From contig OZ287704.1 in NCBI GenBank assembly GCA_965649825.1, positions 558,001 through 622,000 on the forward strand: DNA of 64,000 bases, given 5' to 3'. Below the pieces are notes generated by a model. It was not told where the DNA came from and searched no databases. It saw only the letters and a list, made by a program, of their open reading frames with translations. Positions 21,292-33,128 of this stretch are shown piece by piece. This stretch comes from Penicillus capitatus. Lineage: Eukaryota; Chlorophyta. Positions within the stretch are counted from its first letter, which is position 1. Every line of letters begins with the position of its first letter. Made by a program: the position numbers and the translations under genes.

Positions 21292-21954
21292 TCACACCCC
21301 CCTGACGCCCTTAAAGTGTCCCGGGCGCCAGCTCCCCACTGGGGGAAGCTGGTCCTGCAAGCAGACGGCAGTTAGATGCACGAAAGAATGCATCGAAAGA
21401 CTTACTTGGCGGGACAGGGTTGAGTGGACCCATTCCCTGCGATGGAAGAGTCGATCTGGATGCAGAGAGTTCGACGACGGCTCCATCCCTGTCACCGTTG
21501 CATTCGCCTGTCTAGGAAGCGACAGATCGCGGTCTCCATCATCGTCGCTTGGCAGAGGAAACATCGGATCTTCCTCGTCGTCGTCTCCATCATCACCTGC
21601 CACTGGCGCTGCGTCGCTGTTGACGACGGCGTGTCGATCGGCGCCGGCGTCGCTTCTCATCAGACCCTCGGCAGCTTCCGGTCCGTCAGTATACATCCCT
21701 GTCGCCGCAGACCGGTCTCGTGACGTCCGCGGCTCGCCAGCACTGAAGGAAGTCCCGGTGTGTCGACTCGGAGTACTGCCCGGCGTTTCCGGTCCTGTTT
21801 TCGGCAGAATGCCAAAACGCTCACTCCATCTCCGACGCGACTCGCTCAGAAAAGCACGAGGAGCGAGTTCTTGGGATTCTTCGTCCACACGACGCACGAG
21901 AACTCGGCCATCCATCGAGCTGACGACCAGGAAGACGCAGCACGTCCGCCACAT
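21292..21954 (-). CDS. Small acidic, probably secreted protein
   Basis: Two exons, 21406-21954 and 21292-21354, around a 51-nt intron with consensus GTAAGT and TTGCAG ends; 203 residues. The N-terminus MWRTCCVFLVVSS followed by charged residues resembles a signal peptide, though a start 15 codons upstream at 21999 is possible. The middle is low-complexity, with an acidic run (GDDGDDDEEDP) and many Ser, Pro and Gly. No family recognised. The intron is a multiple of three without stops, so intron retention would still be translatable. It lies between the minisatellite and the inner inverted repeat. Confidence 0.5.
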   Translation of the reverse strand: MWRTCCVFLVVSSMDGRVLVRRVDEESQELAPRAFLSESRRRWSERFGILPKTGPETPGSTPSRHTGTSFSAGEPRTSRDRSAATGMYTDGPEAAEGLMRSDAGADRHAVVNSDAAPVAGDDGDDDEEDPMFPLPSDDDGDRDLSLPRQANATVTGMEPSSNSLHPDRLFHRREWVHSTLSRQVSLSMHSFVHLTAVCLQDQLPPVGSWRPGHFKGVRGV

Positions 21955-22289
21955 ACGCTGCCCATTCGAACCCTGGCTGTTGCTGAGCGACAAACGCACT
22001 CGTCCAGATCCTACTCAGCACACAACACCTTCTCCACGCTACCACCCATAACAGAGACCGCACCGAATATCCAATTCTGAGACGGGCGCCATTCAATCTG
22101 ATTTCCGGTCGAAAGCTCCACGTCTCTTAGCCCTTGTAACAGCGCGTCTTACAGAATCCCGCCTGCGTCAGATGCTCCCGTAGCCCTGTCGAACAAAGAA
22201 TGTGTTGGAAGACATCGAACGACGCGGCCTCCTACTGACCTGTTGTGCTACACCCGTCGGCCTCGATGAAGTTCGGTGTCTCGGCGTCC

Positions 22290-22910
22290 GTCATAAAGCG
22301 CCACCTACGCAACGCGAATCGTCGTTTCTCGATGGTGGCTTCTGGCCCAAGAGCTTCGTTCGAGAAACGCAACCCGTTTTAGGTTTTGGTCGCGAACGAA
22401 CATACCTTGGCGCTCTGCCATTTGGTTGCCTATACCCCGTTTCCCGGCGACGAGATAATTTTCGTCCGGGGAATCGCCGTAAACGTTCGTCTGAACCGGC
22501 TGCAAGCAAAACGGACGACAATCATCTCGTCCACAGCAACATCGAAAAACGGGGATCCGACGGCGACCCTCTGCATCTACCATGGCGCTCCGCCAACCGT
22601 CAGAACGCCCTCAGGCGCCGTACCACGATGCGTTGCCCACTCCACTGTCCTTTTCTGAAATGTCCCTGTCCATCGCGTCGCAGACAGTTTGGTACCTGCA
22701 TGGCCCACACCGGATTCTCCCAGACGCATCATCCTTCGCTGTACCTGTCGATGCAGACGTCAACCGTCCCATGCCACGCGTCTCCGATCCCCGGCAGTCC
22801 AGAGAACAGCCGCATCGGATTCCACTGTCGAGTCCACGACGCCCGCGACCCGCTTTTTGGACAGCGCCGAGTCGATGCCCGTCAGCCGCGGAGGGCGAAC
22901 TTTAGTCGAA
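22290..22910 (-). pseudogene. Inner inverted repeat, left copy: decayed gene
   Basis: The reverse complement matches 39780-40256. Minus-strand reading gives fragments such as LTSASTGTAKDDASGRI and GVLTVGGAPW followed by TAG, then MQRVAVGSPFFDVAVDEM. The partner copy keeps Trp-Gln at the TAG position but has a 1-nt frameshift elsewhere. Both copies are therefore broken at different places. No family recognised. Confidence 0.55.
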
Positions 22911-23034
22911 TGGCGACATGCAAGACCTGACGGACGGAGAGCGTTGTACGACAGACTTCCATCTCGCAGCAGATCGCGCTCGTCTCCGTCGCGAGGACTT
23001 CCGGCTCGGTCCACCCACTAGCGATATCCTCTCG

Positions 23035-24834
23035 ATGCGCATCTCGACGTCGCAGAAGCCGACTGCGTTCTTCCCCCGACCCGACAAGGCAAACGCTCGC
23101 CTTGTCTGTCGTTCTTCTTCGATCCCTCTCCTCGCTGCTCAGACTCGCCGTCCTTCGTCTGTCACAACTCTCTGTCAAGCTCGGGCCTCGAACGATCTCA
23201 AAGTGCCCCATCGAACAGATCAGGCCGTTTGCAGTCCGCTTGTGCAGGTCACTCATCGAGAGCTGCCGAACAGTCGGATAGAACTGACGCTCACGATCTC
23301 CCCCGAAGCGACCCAGAAGAACTACAATGCCTTCGTTCGCAAAGTCGAATCCGAAACGCATCTTCCAGGGTTTCGCAGGGGACAGAAAGTTCCTCTGCCT
23401 CTGCTGATGCGGTCGAGGGGCGGAGAAGAGGCCTTCAAGGGCGAAGCGCTGCAACAGCTTGTCGAGACGGCCGCCGAGAACGCGCTGCGCGATTGGCAGG
23501 GAAGAGCGATCGAAGACAGCGATCGACTCGAGACCAGCCCAAGGGAACTTGCCGAGAGTTTCTCCCCAGACGAGGCGCTGCAGTTTCGCATCTCTTTCGA
23601 CGTCATGTCCGAAGTGAAATGGGCCTCCCCCTATCGCGATCTCAAAGTCATCTCGAGATCTCGCTTTCCTGCAAGAAGGGTACTGTAGTTGGAGATACTG
23701 GAGAAGGGAGATGAGGAGTCGGATGCCAGGAACGCAGAGTCTTACATCCGAACCATGCGCAAACAGAAGGGCTCTCAGCGCGTGGTCGTCGAACGAGGAT
23801 TGGAACAAGGCGACGTCGCGATCCTCGATTTTCAGTTTCTGCGGCCGGACAATCGAGAAGACCTGCCCCATCTGAAGCAGGAGAAGTTCAGATTCGACAC
23901 AGACCTTCCTGATGCACTCGGTACCCCGCGGATCTGCGAAGTGTCCCTTCATCCGGGCTGTGCAGGTGTGACGGACAGAGTCACGGGCATCCGAGTTGGA
24001 GACGTTCGCGAGTTCGACATCACTTTTCCGCGGGACTGGGAGCCGCCAGTCTACCGGTTTGTCCACCCGGCCCAGCAGTGGCCGTCCTCGATCCATGCAT
24101 CCTGCAGGGGCGTTGAAGCCATTGCTGTTGTGACGTGTCGCGAGTTACTCGCTTGGGATCTGCCCGAGCTGACGGACGGCCTTGTCAAGGCCCTCGACCG
24201 GCCGACGCTGCAGACGGTCGACGATCTGCGCTCCTCTCTGATCCTGGCGGAGAGGAGTCGAAGGGCAGAGAGACTGCAGGACGCCATTCAGGATGCTCTG
24301 TTGCACGAACTGGCTGCCATCGTCGACATGGAGATCCCGGAAGCAGCCTTGATGGAGACGGCGAAGGTTAGGTACCAGACAATGCTCCTCGAAATGCAAT
24401 CCAAAGTGCGATCCGAGTACAGCAGCAATCGTTCCGGCCCGAGACATGGTTGAAGGGTAAATTGGGTCCTTCCGCCCTGGAGAGTCTCGCGACGGAGCAG
24501 ATGCTCAATAACTACATGATGTCGCATCGGACCGAGATCGAGAGAGACCAAAAGGGGATCGCTGCCATGCAGGCCGTCTTTGCGGAACAAGAGATGTCCG
24601 TCAGCGACGACGAGATAGAGACAGAGGTTGCGAAGGCCGAGAGCGAGTTTCAGGTATGGCACGACGGCGGCACAGCCGTCCGCAAGGGGTATCTTGCAGG
24701 ACATGGGCGAGTCGTACGACAAAGATCGATTAAAGGAAATGGCACGGGAAGTTCTGCAGAACGCGAAGGTGGTGCAGTGGTTCGTGAAGAATGGCAACAT
24801 CAAGATCCTGCCGTACCAAACAGAAAGGACATAG
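23035..24834 (+). CDS. TIG: Trigger factor, likely plastid-targeted
   Basis: A ribosome-associated peptidyl-prolyl isomerase and chaperone of bacterial origin, kept in plastids. Exons: 23035-23202, 23248-23646, 23689-24056, 24108-24405, 24456-24653, 24700-24834; 1566 nt, 521 residues. The first exon is Ser/Arg/Thr-rich with few acids, as expected of a transit peptide. The ribosome-binding signature GFRRGQKVP is in exon 2. A central FKBP-like PPIase domain spans exons 2-3 (VVVERGLEQGDVAILDF; FPRDWEPPVYRGVEAIAVV across a splice). The C-terminal helical chaperone domain (LPELTDGLVKALDRPTLQTV onward) fills exons 4-6. Introns are 42 to 51 nt. An in-frame upstream ATG at 22918 is possible but lies in the inner inverted-repeat edge. 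All domains are present, so it appears functional. Confidence 0.92.
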
Positions 24835-25110
24835 ACCTAGTCACGTGTAGAGGACATCGTTGTCTTCCGTCGAGGCGGACCACACGCTTTTTGCAATTTT
24901 GAGTGCGATCGGTTTGTACGGGGCGTCGATCGACAGCAGATCGCGAAGGCCTCGAAGGAAAACGGCGTCCGACGATGTCTCCACTGAACGACTGCCAGAA
25001 ATGTCAGGTCGGTAGCCTGAAAAGAACAGGAGCGGCGTGTGCAGACGGACAACGGATGTACCTGGTGTCAGCAGGCAGGTGGTGTGGATCTGCAAAACGT
25101 CGGCGAAATG

Positions 25111-25215
25111 CAGCCATATGACGGCGTCTGAGTTGGAGGCGATTGTTCCCTATGCGTCTCTCGTCTTGGAGTTCACCGTCGCTCTCCTAATTTTTTGCCT
25201 ATCCACCTCGACCTG
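25111..25215 (+). pseudogene. STE24 first-exon fragment
   Basis: From 8 nt before an ATG at 25119, sequence matches the STE24 start exon (TGCAGCCA.ATGACGGCGTC, then IVPYASLVLEFTVA), continues to the LDLRQ codons with a frameshift just before them, and is then lost. None of the downstream exons follows. It sits about 280 nt after the trigger factor stop, on the opposite strand sense to both full STE24 genes. Too short to be functional. Confidence 0.8.
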
Positions 25216-25711
25216 CGTCAGCGCCTCGTATAAAGAAGTGTCTGCAGATTTCTCACTCTAGCGCGAGTGGCAATCGCCAAGCGACTCGACACGCCATCTT
25301 GCCAGGGTCGAACGCGTCCATCCTTTCGCAAGAGACCACCCTTCAGAAATCACTTTCCTGTTCCATCTATATCGCAAACAGAGGCATCCACTATCAATTC
25401 TCAATAGCAGGACACCGAATCCGACAGACCACTCGACGTGATGTTTGATTGGAAAGCGACGCGCAGAGCAGCAGATCGCGACCATATATCCACGGCATCC
25501 ATCTTCAAAGCGTCTGTCTATCTATCCCAGATGCATCGTCGTTAATGGGCCGATGTGACGATTCGTTCTCGATGACACGTCGCGGAAGTCGTTGCTTCCT
25601 AAGGCCAGAACACAGCTTCCGTTCTACAGAGGGAGATTCTTCATCGAAGGCGTTTTCCAAAGCAGAGCGACGTCGCGTCGGCGTGCAAGGTCGACTGTGA
25701 GATTCCAGCCT

Positions 25712-26320
25712 ATGGATCGGCGATGCTCTTCGAAAGACTGCTCTGGGTGCGGTCGTCGGAGACCCAAGACGCATTTTGCCCGCAACACCCGTGATGCCTC
25801 CGGTCTGCAGCCCTGGTGCAGAAGCTGCCATCGAAGGTACCTGTCTAAGAAGCCCAAGGTCTTGGCGCCAACTGTCCACGACAAGCGTTGCTCGACCTGC
25901 CAGAAGATAAAATCCGTTCGGTACTTCAACAAGGACATCAGTAAGCCGTCAGGGGTCCGGTCCCAGTGCAATGCCTGTCGAAGCGAGCAACGCCATGCGC
26001 AGCGTCACGCCGATCGGCGTCGTCTCCATCGCTCTGAAGAATCGCGCGGTGCGCAAAAACCGAACCAAAAGAAGCGAAAGAGACAGGCGAATGCGCCAGA
26101 CGACAGTGCAAGGGGCAAGGAGACGTCGGTCGTGCCTCCGACGGAGTCTACGGTCGCCTCCAGACAACGAGATCTTCGTGCGGAAGTCCAGAGATCTGAC
26201 GTCGCCAAGACGCCGGCCACGACGCGACATTGTTTCTGTTCTCTGTCGCCGTCTGAGATGCGACTGGCAGCTCTGTTAACAGTGGCCGATTACGAGTCAA
26301 CGAAGTCTGTCTGCCTTTAA
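25712..26320 (+). CDS. Tandem zinc-binding-module protein
   Basis: A 202-residue frame with two similar modules: residues about 9-43 (CSGCGRRRPKTHF, then GLQPWCRSCHRRY) and about 58-90 (CSTCQKIKSVRYF, then GVRSQCNACRSEQ). Each is CxxC-x(20-22)-CxxC with an aromatic before and a basic patch after, the pattern seen in zinc modules near phage and bacterial endonuclease VII/HNH proteins, but no nuclease residues are visible. The remainder is Arg/Lys/Ser-rich and disordered. A nucleic-acid-binding role is inferred. The frame is open further upstream to 25592, so the start is uncertain. The stretch 26321-26876 shows no supported gene. Confidence 0.65.
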   Translation: MDRRCSSKDCSGCGRRRPKTHFARNTRDASGLQPWCRSCHRRYLSKKPKVLAPTVHDKRCSTCQKIKSVRYFNKDISKPSGVRSQCNACRSEQRHAQRHADRRRLHRSEESRGAQKPNQKKRKRQANAPDDSARGKETSVVPPTESTVASRQRDLRAEVQRSDVAKTPATTRHCFCSLSPSEMRLAALLTVADYESTKSVCL

Positions 26321-26876
26321 CCGACCCTTTTCTTTTTGACGTGACGTTTGCGTCTTGCCGGCAGTGGCTAGCTAACTCGCACCGTGACACCGCGTTCGTT
26401 TGACAAGCAGACCAACACGGACCGAAGTCAAATCGGCAGTGAAGGTGTTGCCTTGCATTCTGATTGACGCATTCCGAGTTTCTTTGCTGACACGAATAGT
26501 CGAAGCTCTCTCTGCAGTTTGTGCAATACTTGACTAGAGATGATCCCCTGGAAGATCCACGAGAGTCCTTCAACAGAGGTCGGGCGATGTCGACATCCAT
26601 GTCGGCACACGCAGTCCTGCTCATCGGCGTCATCGATCGAATCTTATTCGCAAGAGCTTCAAAGTGCGCGGCAGATAAGCGTCCATAACTTGACTTCTTT
26701 GGGAACCATTACTTCTTGCGACAGACCGATGGATGCGTCCTCTAATAGGGCCGATGCATTTGTCGGAGGCGATGGATGAACGATTCGAGAACTCTGGCCA
26801 ACGATTACATGTCGCGATCGCATGGTGCCCTCTCACTGACTCTCTTGTGTCTCCCTGCAGAACCCGGTTTTATCGT

Positions 26877-27713
26877 TTACGAAAACCAACAAGTGTACCC
26901 CTTTGGGAGCCGCGACCGAAGCTCTTCTATTGCCCTTCTCTTTGCTTCACACACTTGCAAGATCTCAAAGTTCTTCCGGATCAGATGGTGCCACTCCCTG
27001 TCCAGCTTGGCCAACTTCTTTTCCACTTCCATCTGAAAAAACGTCGTTCGTCCTTTGGGGATGATCAATCGGCTTTCATCTGACCTGCGAAAGCTTCCTC
27101 TTCTTGTTGACCTCGGCAATCTGCTCCTTCGAACTCGAGAGAGCGTTCCTGTACTCGTCATCGACTCTCTGTGACTGCTCGTTCGCTTTCTTCCAGACAG
27201 CTGGCGCGAACTTCAGTTCCAGTTCCAGGTTCAGCGTCCTGTATTTGGCCAGCCCCTTTCTGCGTAACGTTGGAATTTGACGCTGGGCATCACCTCAGTC
27301 TCTGATTCTCCAGCTGAGCTTGGGCGTTGCGCAATGTCCATCCCCATACATCCGGATCATTCTGCCAGTCGAGAGGCGGCTCCGGCAGCGCGTACCTGTC
27401 AGCAGATGCCTGTCATGTAAACGGGGTCTGCATTTGGCCGACCTCTGAGTGTCTAGGCTTTCCATCGCTTTTCCGTTCTTGACTCTCTTGTACTCGGTCT
27501 GGAGCGCTTCGGACCCGCCGAAGGAAGGCTGGCCGATCGGCGACATGCCATTCAGGTAGTCTTTCGGTTTCTTTTCGCTCTTCTCCTTCTGAAGGGTTCC
27601 TTTTTAGCGGCGATTCGAATCATCCAGCAGACGCGCACCTCTTCGGCTATGAGCCGGTCGACCTGCTCCTGCTCCTCTCGTGTTATGGTGTCGATGTAGG
27701 GCAGGGCGTCCAT
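26877..27713 (-). CDS. BCAS2: Pre-mRNA-splicing factor BCAS2/SPF27
   Basis: A core subunit of the Prp19/NTC complex that activates the spliceosome. Exons on the minus strand: 27639-27713, 27443-27588, 27294-27395, 27085-27238, 26877-27032; 633 nt, 210 residues, close to the usual size of about 220. Family features in order: the N-terminal DALPYID, the RYALPEPP segment, LRTLNLELELKF, the coiled-coil KKANEQ...EIAEVNKK-like helix, and REWHHLIRKNFEI near the end. Introns are 47 to 55 nt with canonical ends. Frames join exactly across all four. Fragments of exons 4-5 lie in both duplication arms (3348-3610, 58071-58333), which makes this the only complete copy seen. Confidence 0.93.
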
Positions 27714-29098
27714 CGCACGGCTTTACAAAAGACACGCGTGTCCAATCGCTCGCGGAGTTATGATGCAACAAATCAAGAATGATTCGTTCGTCACACGTGC
27801 GCGATAGCAACAGGTCCAGGTGTTGAATATATCGAGATGCCGTCACATACGTCAACCGGAGACGGGCGTTGCAGGTTCTGCTATCCTCGAACAGACGAGC
27901 TTCGACTAATCTGGTTCCAGCACGAAGAGATTTCGCACATTGGTACAGGAGTTGTGTCTCACGGAGAGGGATGTTCGTGTCGAAGTCTCTCTCGTCTGCC
28001 TCAGCTGCGGTGGATGCATCTCACAGTGATAGAGGCTTCGCAATCGCCACAAAAGCGGTAGTCTGGATTGGATTACGATTACTGAGGATTCGTTCATCCT
28101 ATTGCAAAGACTCCGAATCGCACTTCGTCGTTGATCGCACTTCTTCGAGACAAAAGGGGAATGTCTATCGACTCGAGAACAAAAGATGGGTAGTCTCTAA
28201 AAGGATTGGCACTTCCGAGAAAAAGCTGTACACAGGCGGATTCTTGGATCTGTGTACGAATGTGTGCCCTATGCATTGGGAGCGTGCACCCGAACATCGT
28301 TTCACAGTCAAGTGTATCACTGTTCACCTCGAAGCGACTGACGGTCTGGTGCATCCAGGAAGCACACCTGTTCTATGCAGACAGCACATTTGCCCTTCAG
28401 CGCTATTCGACTAGTAAACGAAATCAACTGATTTGGTTACAAATTATGTACGGAGTTGATCAACATGCGGATCCGGTGTCATTCCTTTATCTGCAAGTAC
28501 CTTTTTGTGATCAAAGGTATTTCCTGCGTACTGGCATAAGATGTTGTCCCCATCTCGAATCCTCTGATCTCGGATAGGAAGGAGTCTGCGCCAATATCTT
28601 CATACCTCATGTCCATCTAGTCCAAGTGCCACCACAGGGTTGTGCAGCATATTAGTCTCGCCAGCGAGAATCAGCTAATTCTCACCAAAGGCCTGTCTTC
28701 GAGCGACTGTGGTGTTTGAGCGATCCATTATTCCCATCACTAACACGACAGCCGCTAAGGGATTGGCAGAGAGAGTGGCGACATTGCCGCCTACCTTCCA
28801 ACCCTCCAGAACGGCATTATGTTGGTTAGAACAAAGTGTAGGAGGCATTCAGTCGTGGATCCGGTCGATGAGGAGGCCCCTCGGATTCAAGGATCCGTTC
28901 GACGAGTTCGAGTCTCGCGGATCTTCGCGGCGGGACTGTCATGACACCGTCCTTACGGTTGACGGTACCGCAGACGGATGATACCTTTTCAATCGCTGCG
29001 GCGTTCGGACCATTGTCGATTTTCGGTTTCCGAATTGACAGCCTTTGCCAAATCTTCGGCGAACTTTTCTTCAACTGCGAACGCACTCTCGAAGCATC
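27714..29098. other. Intergenic stretch between div. transcribed BCAS2 and RCC1 gene 1
   Basis: BCAS2 (minus) and the first RCC1 gene (plus) point away from each other, so promoters of both must lie here. Open frames at 27869-28414 plus and 28826-29086 minus lack recognisable domains. No further feature is supported. Confidence 0.5.
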
Positions 29099-30672
29099 AT
29101 GACGAACAAGCGCACGCGCGGTGGTCCTCGAAAGGAGTCACCGACTGAACAACGCAAAAGGGCCAGAGAAGCGACGATGTTCGAACACGTGAGCCGCGTC
29201 TGTAGACTCGGAGTCCCTCCTCAGAACGCTGGGTGTCGGAACGCAGGTCGTCGGAGCTCTGCTCTACCTCTGGGGAAGCAACGCCTTCGGTCAGCTGGGT
29301 TTTGGAGATACGATCATGGAACGCGTCCGTCCAGCCCTCTCCGCCTTCGAGAAGAAGGTGCGCCCGGTTCCGCCTTTACGTTCGTCGGACCTCTAACCGT
29401 CTTCCTTCTCGCGATCCAGGTGATGGACGTGGCAACTGGCGGCATGCACACCGTCGTGCTTCTGGAAGACGGGACTCTCTGGAGCGCCGGTGTGAACGAC
29501 GACGGGGCCCTTGGACGCGAAACGGCAGTCGACGAGAACGGGGATCCCGTGCCCGACAAAGACGCCACGCACTTCGGCCAGATCGCCATGCCCAGAAGCG
29601 CTGCCCCGGTGGTGCAGTTGGCGTGCAGCGACAGTGCATCCTTTGCCTTGACCCTCGACGGCAGCGTCTACGGCTGGGGCGCTTTCCGCAACGAACACGG
29701 TGTGTTTGGATTCTCGGAGTGGGTGAAGTGCCAGGCGACGCCCGTCAGAGTCTACGTCCCCGGCGGACGCAAGGCGCCGGTGACCAAGATCGCAGCCGGG
29801 GCCAACCACGTCGTCGGCATCCTCAAGGTACGTTTCGGCGATCGACCGTGTCGTTGTGTAACGGTTATGTTCGGCACACAGGACGGAGGGGCCATCTCAT
29901 GGGGCAATGGCGACCAGGGACAGCTAGGACGCGTCTCTCTGCGCCACTCGCGCCGTCCGAACATCATCCGCCGCACGATGCTCACTCCCACGAAGATCGC
30001 CGGATGTCGATCGATGGAGTTCTCGGACGTCTTCTGCAGGGAGTACTCGACGTTCCTCAGGGCGACGAACGGACACTTCTTCGCTTTCGGACTCAACAAC
30101 TGCTGCCAGCTGGCGATCCCCCACCCCAGAAAGCTCAACAACGAGGACACCCAGACGCCAGAGTCGAGAGCGAGCAACCTGGTGACCCTGCTGAAGCCGA
30201 CCTGGGTGGAGGCCTTCCGGACTCTGAACATCCTCAAGGTGGCTCCAGGAAAGGACCACGGACTCGCCGTCAGCGAAGCTGGATGTGTCTACTCGTGGGG
30301 CGTGCCGACATACGGAGTACTGGGACGCGCCAACATGGTGGAACTGGTCGGCGACACGACGCCATTCCCAGTTCCAGAGATGGTGAGCGGACTGGAGGAG
30401 AAGACGATCGTAGACGTCGCATCGGGACAGGTGCGTGTTCCATCTTTGTGACACTCGACGTTTACGTTTGTCGTGCTTAGGTGATCTCCGGCTGCATCGA
30501 CAGCGCCGGAGATTTATACACTTGGGGAGCGGCCATCAACGATATGTTGGGCCACCAAGTGAACGATGATCTTCCCCTGCCTCGGAAGGTACCGAGGACG
30601 AAGCACACCGAGGGGAAGACATTTAGGGCACTTAGATTTGGCGGGCAGCATTGCGCCATGATGGCGGATTAG
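29099..30672 (+). CDS. RCC1-repeat protein 1
   Basis: A seven-bladed propeller family (RCC1, UVR8 and others); RCC1 itself is the nuclear exchange factor for Ran. Exons: 29099-29188, 29247-29357, 29420-29827, 29882-30430, 30481-30672; 1350 nt, 449 residues. A basic leader (TNKRTRGGPRKESP) resembles a nuclear or chromatin-binding tail. Blades show LYLWGSNAFGQLGFGD, LWSAGVNDDGALGR, SVYGWGAF, ISWGNGDQGQLGR, FFAFGLNNCCQLAI, VYSWGVPTYGVLGR and a last LYTWGAAINDMLGH, with conserved GGMHTVVL and GKDHGLAV turns, matching RCC1 rather than UVR8 or HERC. Introns of 50 to 62 nt all fall between blades. A close relative with the same intron positions follows at 33129. Specific Ran activity is not proven from sequence. 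Confidence 0.93.
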
Positions 30673-33128
30673 CCAGGATGGCCTAGATGAGTTTATTACT
30701 TGTAGGACATTTCTGTTCAAAAGTTCATTTTAATCTGCAAAGTCCCGACGCGGGAAGGACAACGATACGCATCTATTGTGTCATTTGTGAAAATCGAACG
30801 CGTCGCCGCTTTCGTTTCTATTGCGAATGGCTTTGTTGTGACAATCAGACAAGCCGTGGTTACAGACCGTATACGTTAATTCGTAAGGCTGAAGGATGTA
30901 TCCATACGAGAGTTCTGCTCTCTAAGTACACCTCAATGCTTTTGTCGTTCGGCAGTTACCCTAAACGTCTCCATGCGTGGATCGAACGAGGCAAGGGAGA
31001 TGCATGCCTCCTAACGTGATCTGCGCGTCCGGAACATGCGGGTTGAAGTGAAAACACCTTAAGAGCAAATAGCGTCTCCGCCACACATCTATAAGACTCA
31101 GGCAGAGGAAGGTGAGCATAATTCCTTCCTAAAGCGACAGCTCATACAAGCTGTGACCATTTCTTGAGCGCTGACAGATTTCTGTCTCAGTCAACAATCG
31201 ACTTGTCATCGTGGCAGCACAATCTTTCGAACAAACCAACGCAATTTGTGTTTCCAAACCAGAAGGAAGCACACAATGTAACAAAGTCGTTAGAATCTTA
31301 TCTCTGAAGATCATCTGTAGAAATCATAAACAGATGCTTTGGTCCACTCATTGAAAGAAGAGTTACTCTCCTGGGAGCACCATGTCGATCATTACGGTTT
31401 GCGACGGGAAGCAAACTGCCACATATCAAACAGCGAAAGATCTCGAAGAATCTCTGCTGGCCGAATTCGGCGCTTGTCCCACGGGACAACATCACCGGTT
31501 ATCAGGTGAGTCGGTGTTCGGTCCTCAACAGGTCCAGCTAGGGATCGCAGCCAGACTTTGTCTGTCTAGCGATGCCGTGGACGGTTTTCCTCTTTTCATG
31601 TCTCGACCTGCCGAACGATACCCCACAATGTATTCAGCTCGTGAGATTTCTCCCGTGCAAAAGCAACTGTGACTGACACGGGATCGTTTAAACATTGCAT
31701 TACTTCCTTTGGCGTTCAAAGCTTGCCAACGTGCACGTTAAGGTCTCTTAAGTACGACCTTTTGATGGATTTGCATTTCTCCGTTGCAAAGGAACTGCTT
31801 CTGGTGTTATCAGTTGAGTTTTTTCGTGCAGAAGAGAAGCATCCTTTGATTCTACTTTCTCGGTCTCCATCTCGTTCAGTCGCCAAACAGTTCCGTTAGT
31901 ACACTGCTGTCCTCCTCCTACCGCGTGTGGCTGCAGAGTCTGCTCGCCATACGATCACATCCCAAAATTGATAACTGTTCCCTCGCAGATGTCAGCTGAC
32001 AACACGCTCTAGCGCGGCTCAGCGTGAGTCAGCAAGGCCGACCTTGGTTGAACACAGGAAGTTCTGATCTTCCCCGCGACCTCGATCCGAGTGTGTCCTT
32101 GACCATCCGGCAGGACAGTTGTTCGAAACTGCCCTCCTGATCAAACGCAAAGCACATCGCTTGTCCAGGAAACTCGCTGCTGAAGTCCTCAGCCACCTCA
32201 GAGGTCGCACCCCGAAGGGTTCGATCTGGAACGCGCACTGCGAAGAGCGAGAGGGATCGGCCGCGGATCGATCTCTTGGGGGTTTGTGTTCAGCGCGCCA
32301 GTGATGGATGGATTCGTGAGAGATGCTTCCTTTGGCTTTCCTTCCATGATGTCAGCAATGGTACTTGCACTTGAAACAAACCTGGTAAGTGTTTTTGGCC
32401 AACGTGATGCGAAGCCAAGCCTCTGGCCGGATCCCTCACTGCGGAGCCAGTTAGCATTCGGGTATGGAACACTGCCATGGTCTTTGGAAGGGCAGATTAT
32501 ACAGTGAAGTTCGCTGTCTGGCCTAGATGAGCCGAATAGAGTGCATCAAGTATTCTATGTAGACAAATCACACTTCACGTAGCCAATCAGTGGGCGAGGA
32601 TGGAGCCGTTAGCCGGAGAACTAGGTTAAGCTTCTGTATTTCTGCGAAACACATCAGCATGAGGGCACCGCTTCGTTGAACCAGTTGGACACTCTTTGAC
32701 AGAGTGGTTTCTTCGGACAACTTATGTACTCATATCCAGCTGTCGTCCTCTGGTGATAAGACAATGTCTAGAGGTTTTTCTCCCAAGGGATTTTGTCGAC
32801 GCTCGACGATCGAGGACGAGCGGCGTCGAGATGCCACAGTGGGAATCATCTTCGCCGGTTTTCTCTGTGGCGTTGGCACCGGGTGCCTTCCAAAGGCCAA
32901 TAGGGATGCAGCGGTGGATCGACGAATGGCCACGTGGGCAACCGTTTGTTCCGAGATTGAAGGTCACGGATTTAAATGACAAGTACCCATTTACGGCATT
33001 CTGCTCACTCGTCGTTCTTCATTCGTGCATTTTGCAAACTCTCCTCGAGTCTTGCCGCTTCAAGCGATAGTGCACACGCCGCAAAGGCAAACGAAGCCGT
33101 ACTTTGCTCGCCGACGCACAGTTCGACC
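30673..33128. other. Stretch between the two RCC1 genes
   Basis: About 2.5 kb with no gene I can support. A possible first exon (31382-31506, starting MSIITVCDGKQTATYQTAKD and ending at a GTGAGT donor) has no convincing continuation. Frame 30687-31019 has paired cysteines (YCVICENRTRRRFRFYCEW) but no clear family. Confidence 0.45.

Noticed and set aside
20675-21295. 206-codon Phe-rich minus-strand open frame
   Set aside because: It comes from A-tracts on the plus strand; composition is homopolymer-driven and two other frames are equally open.
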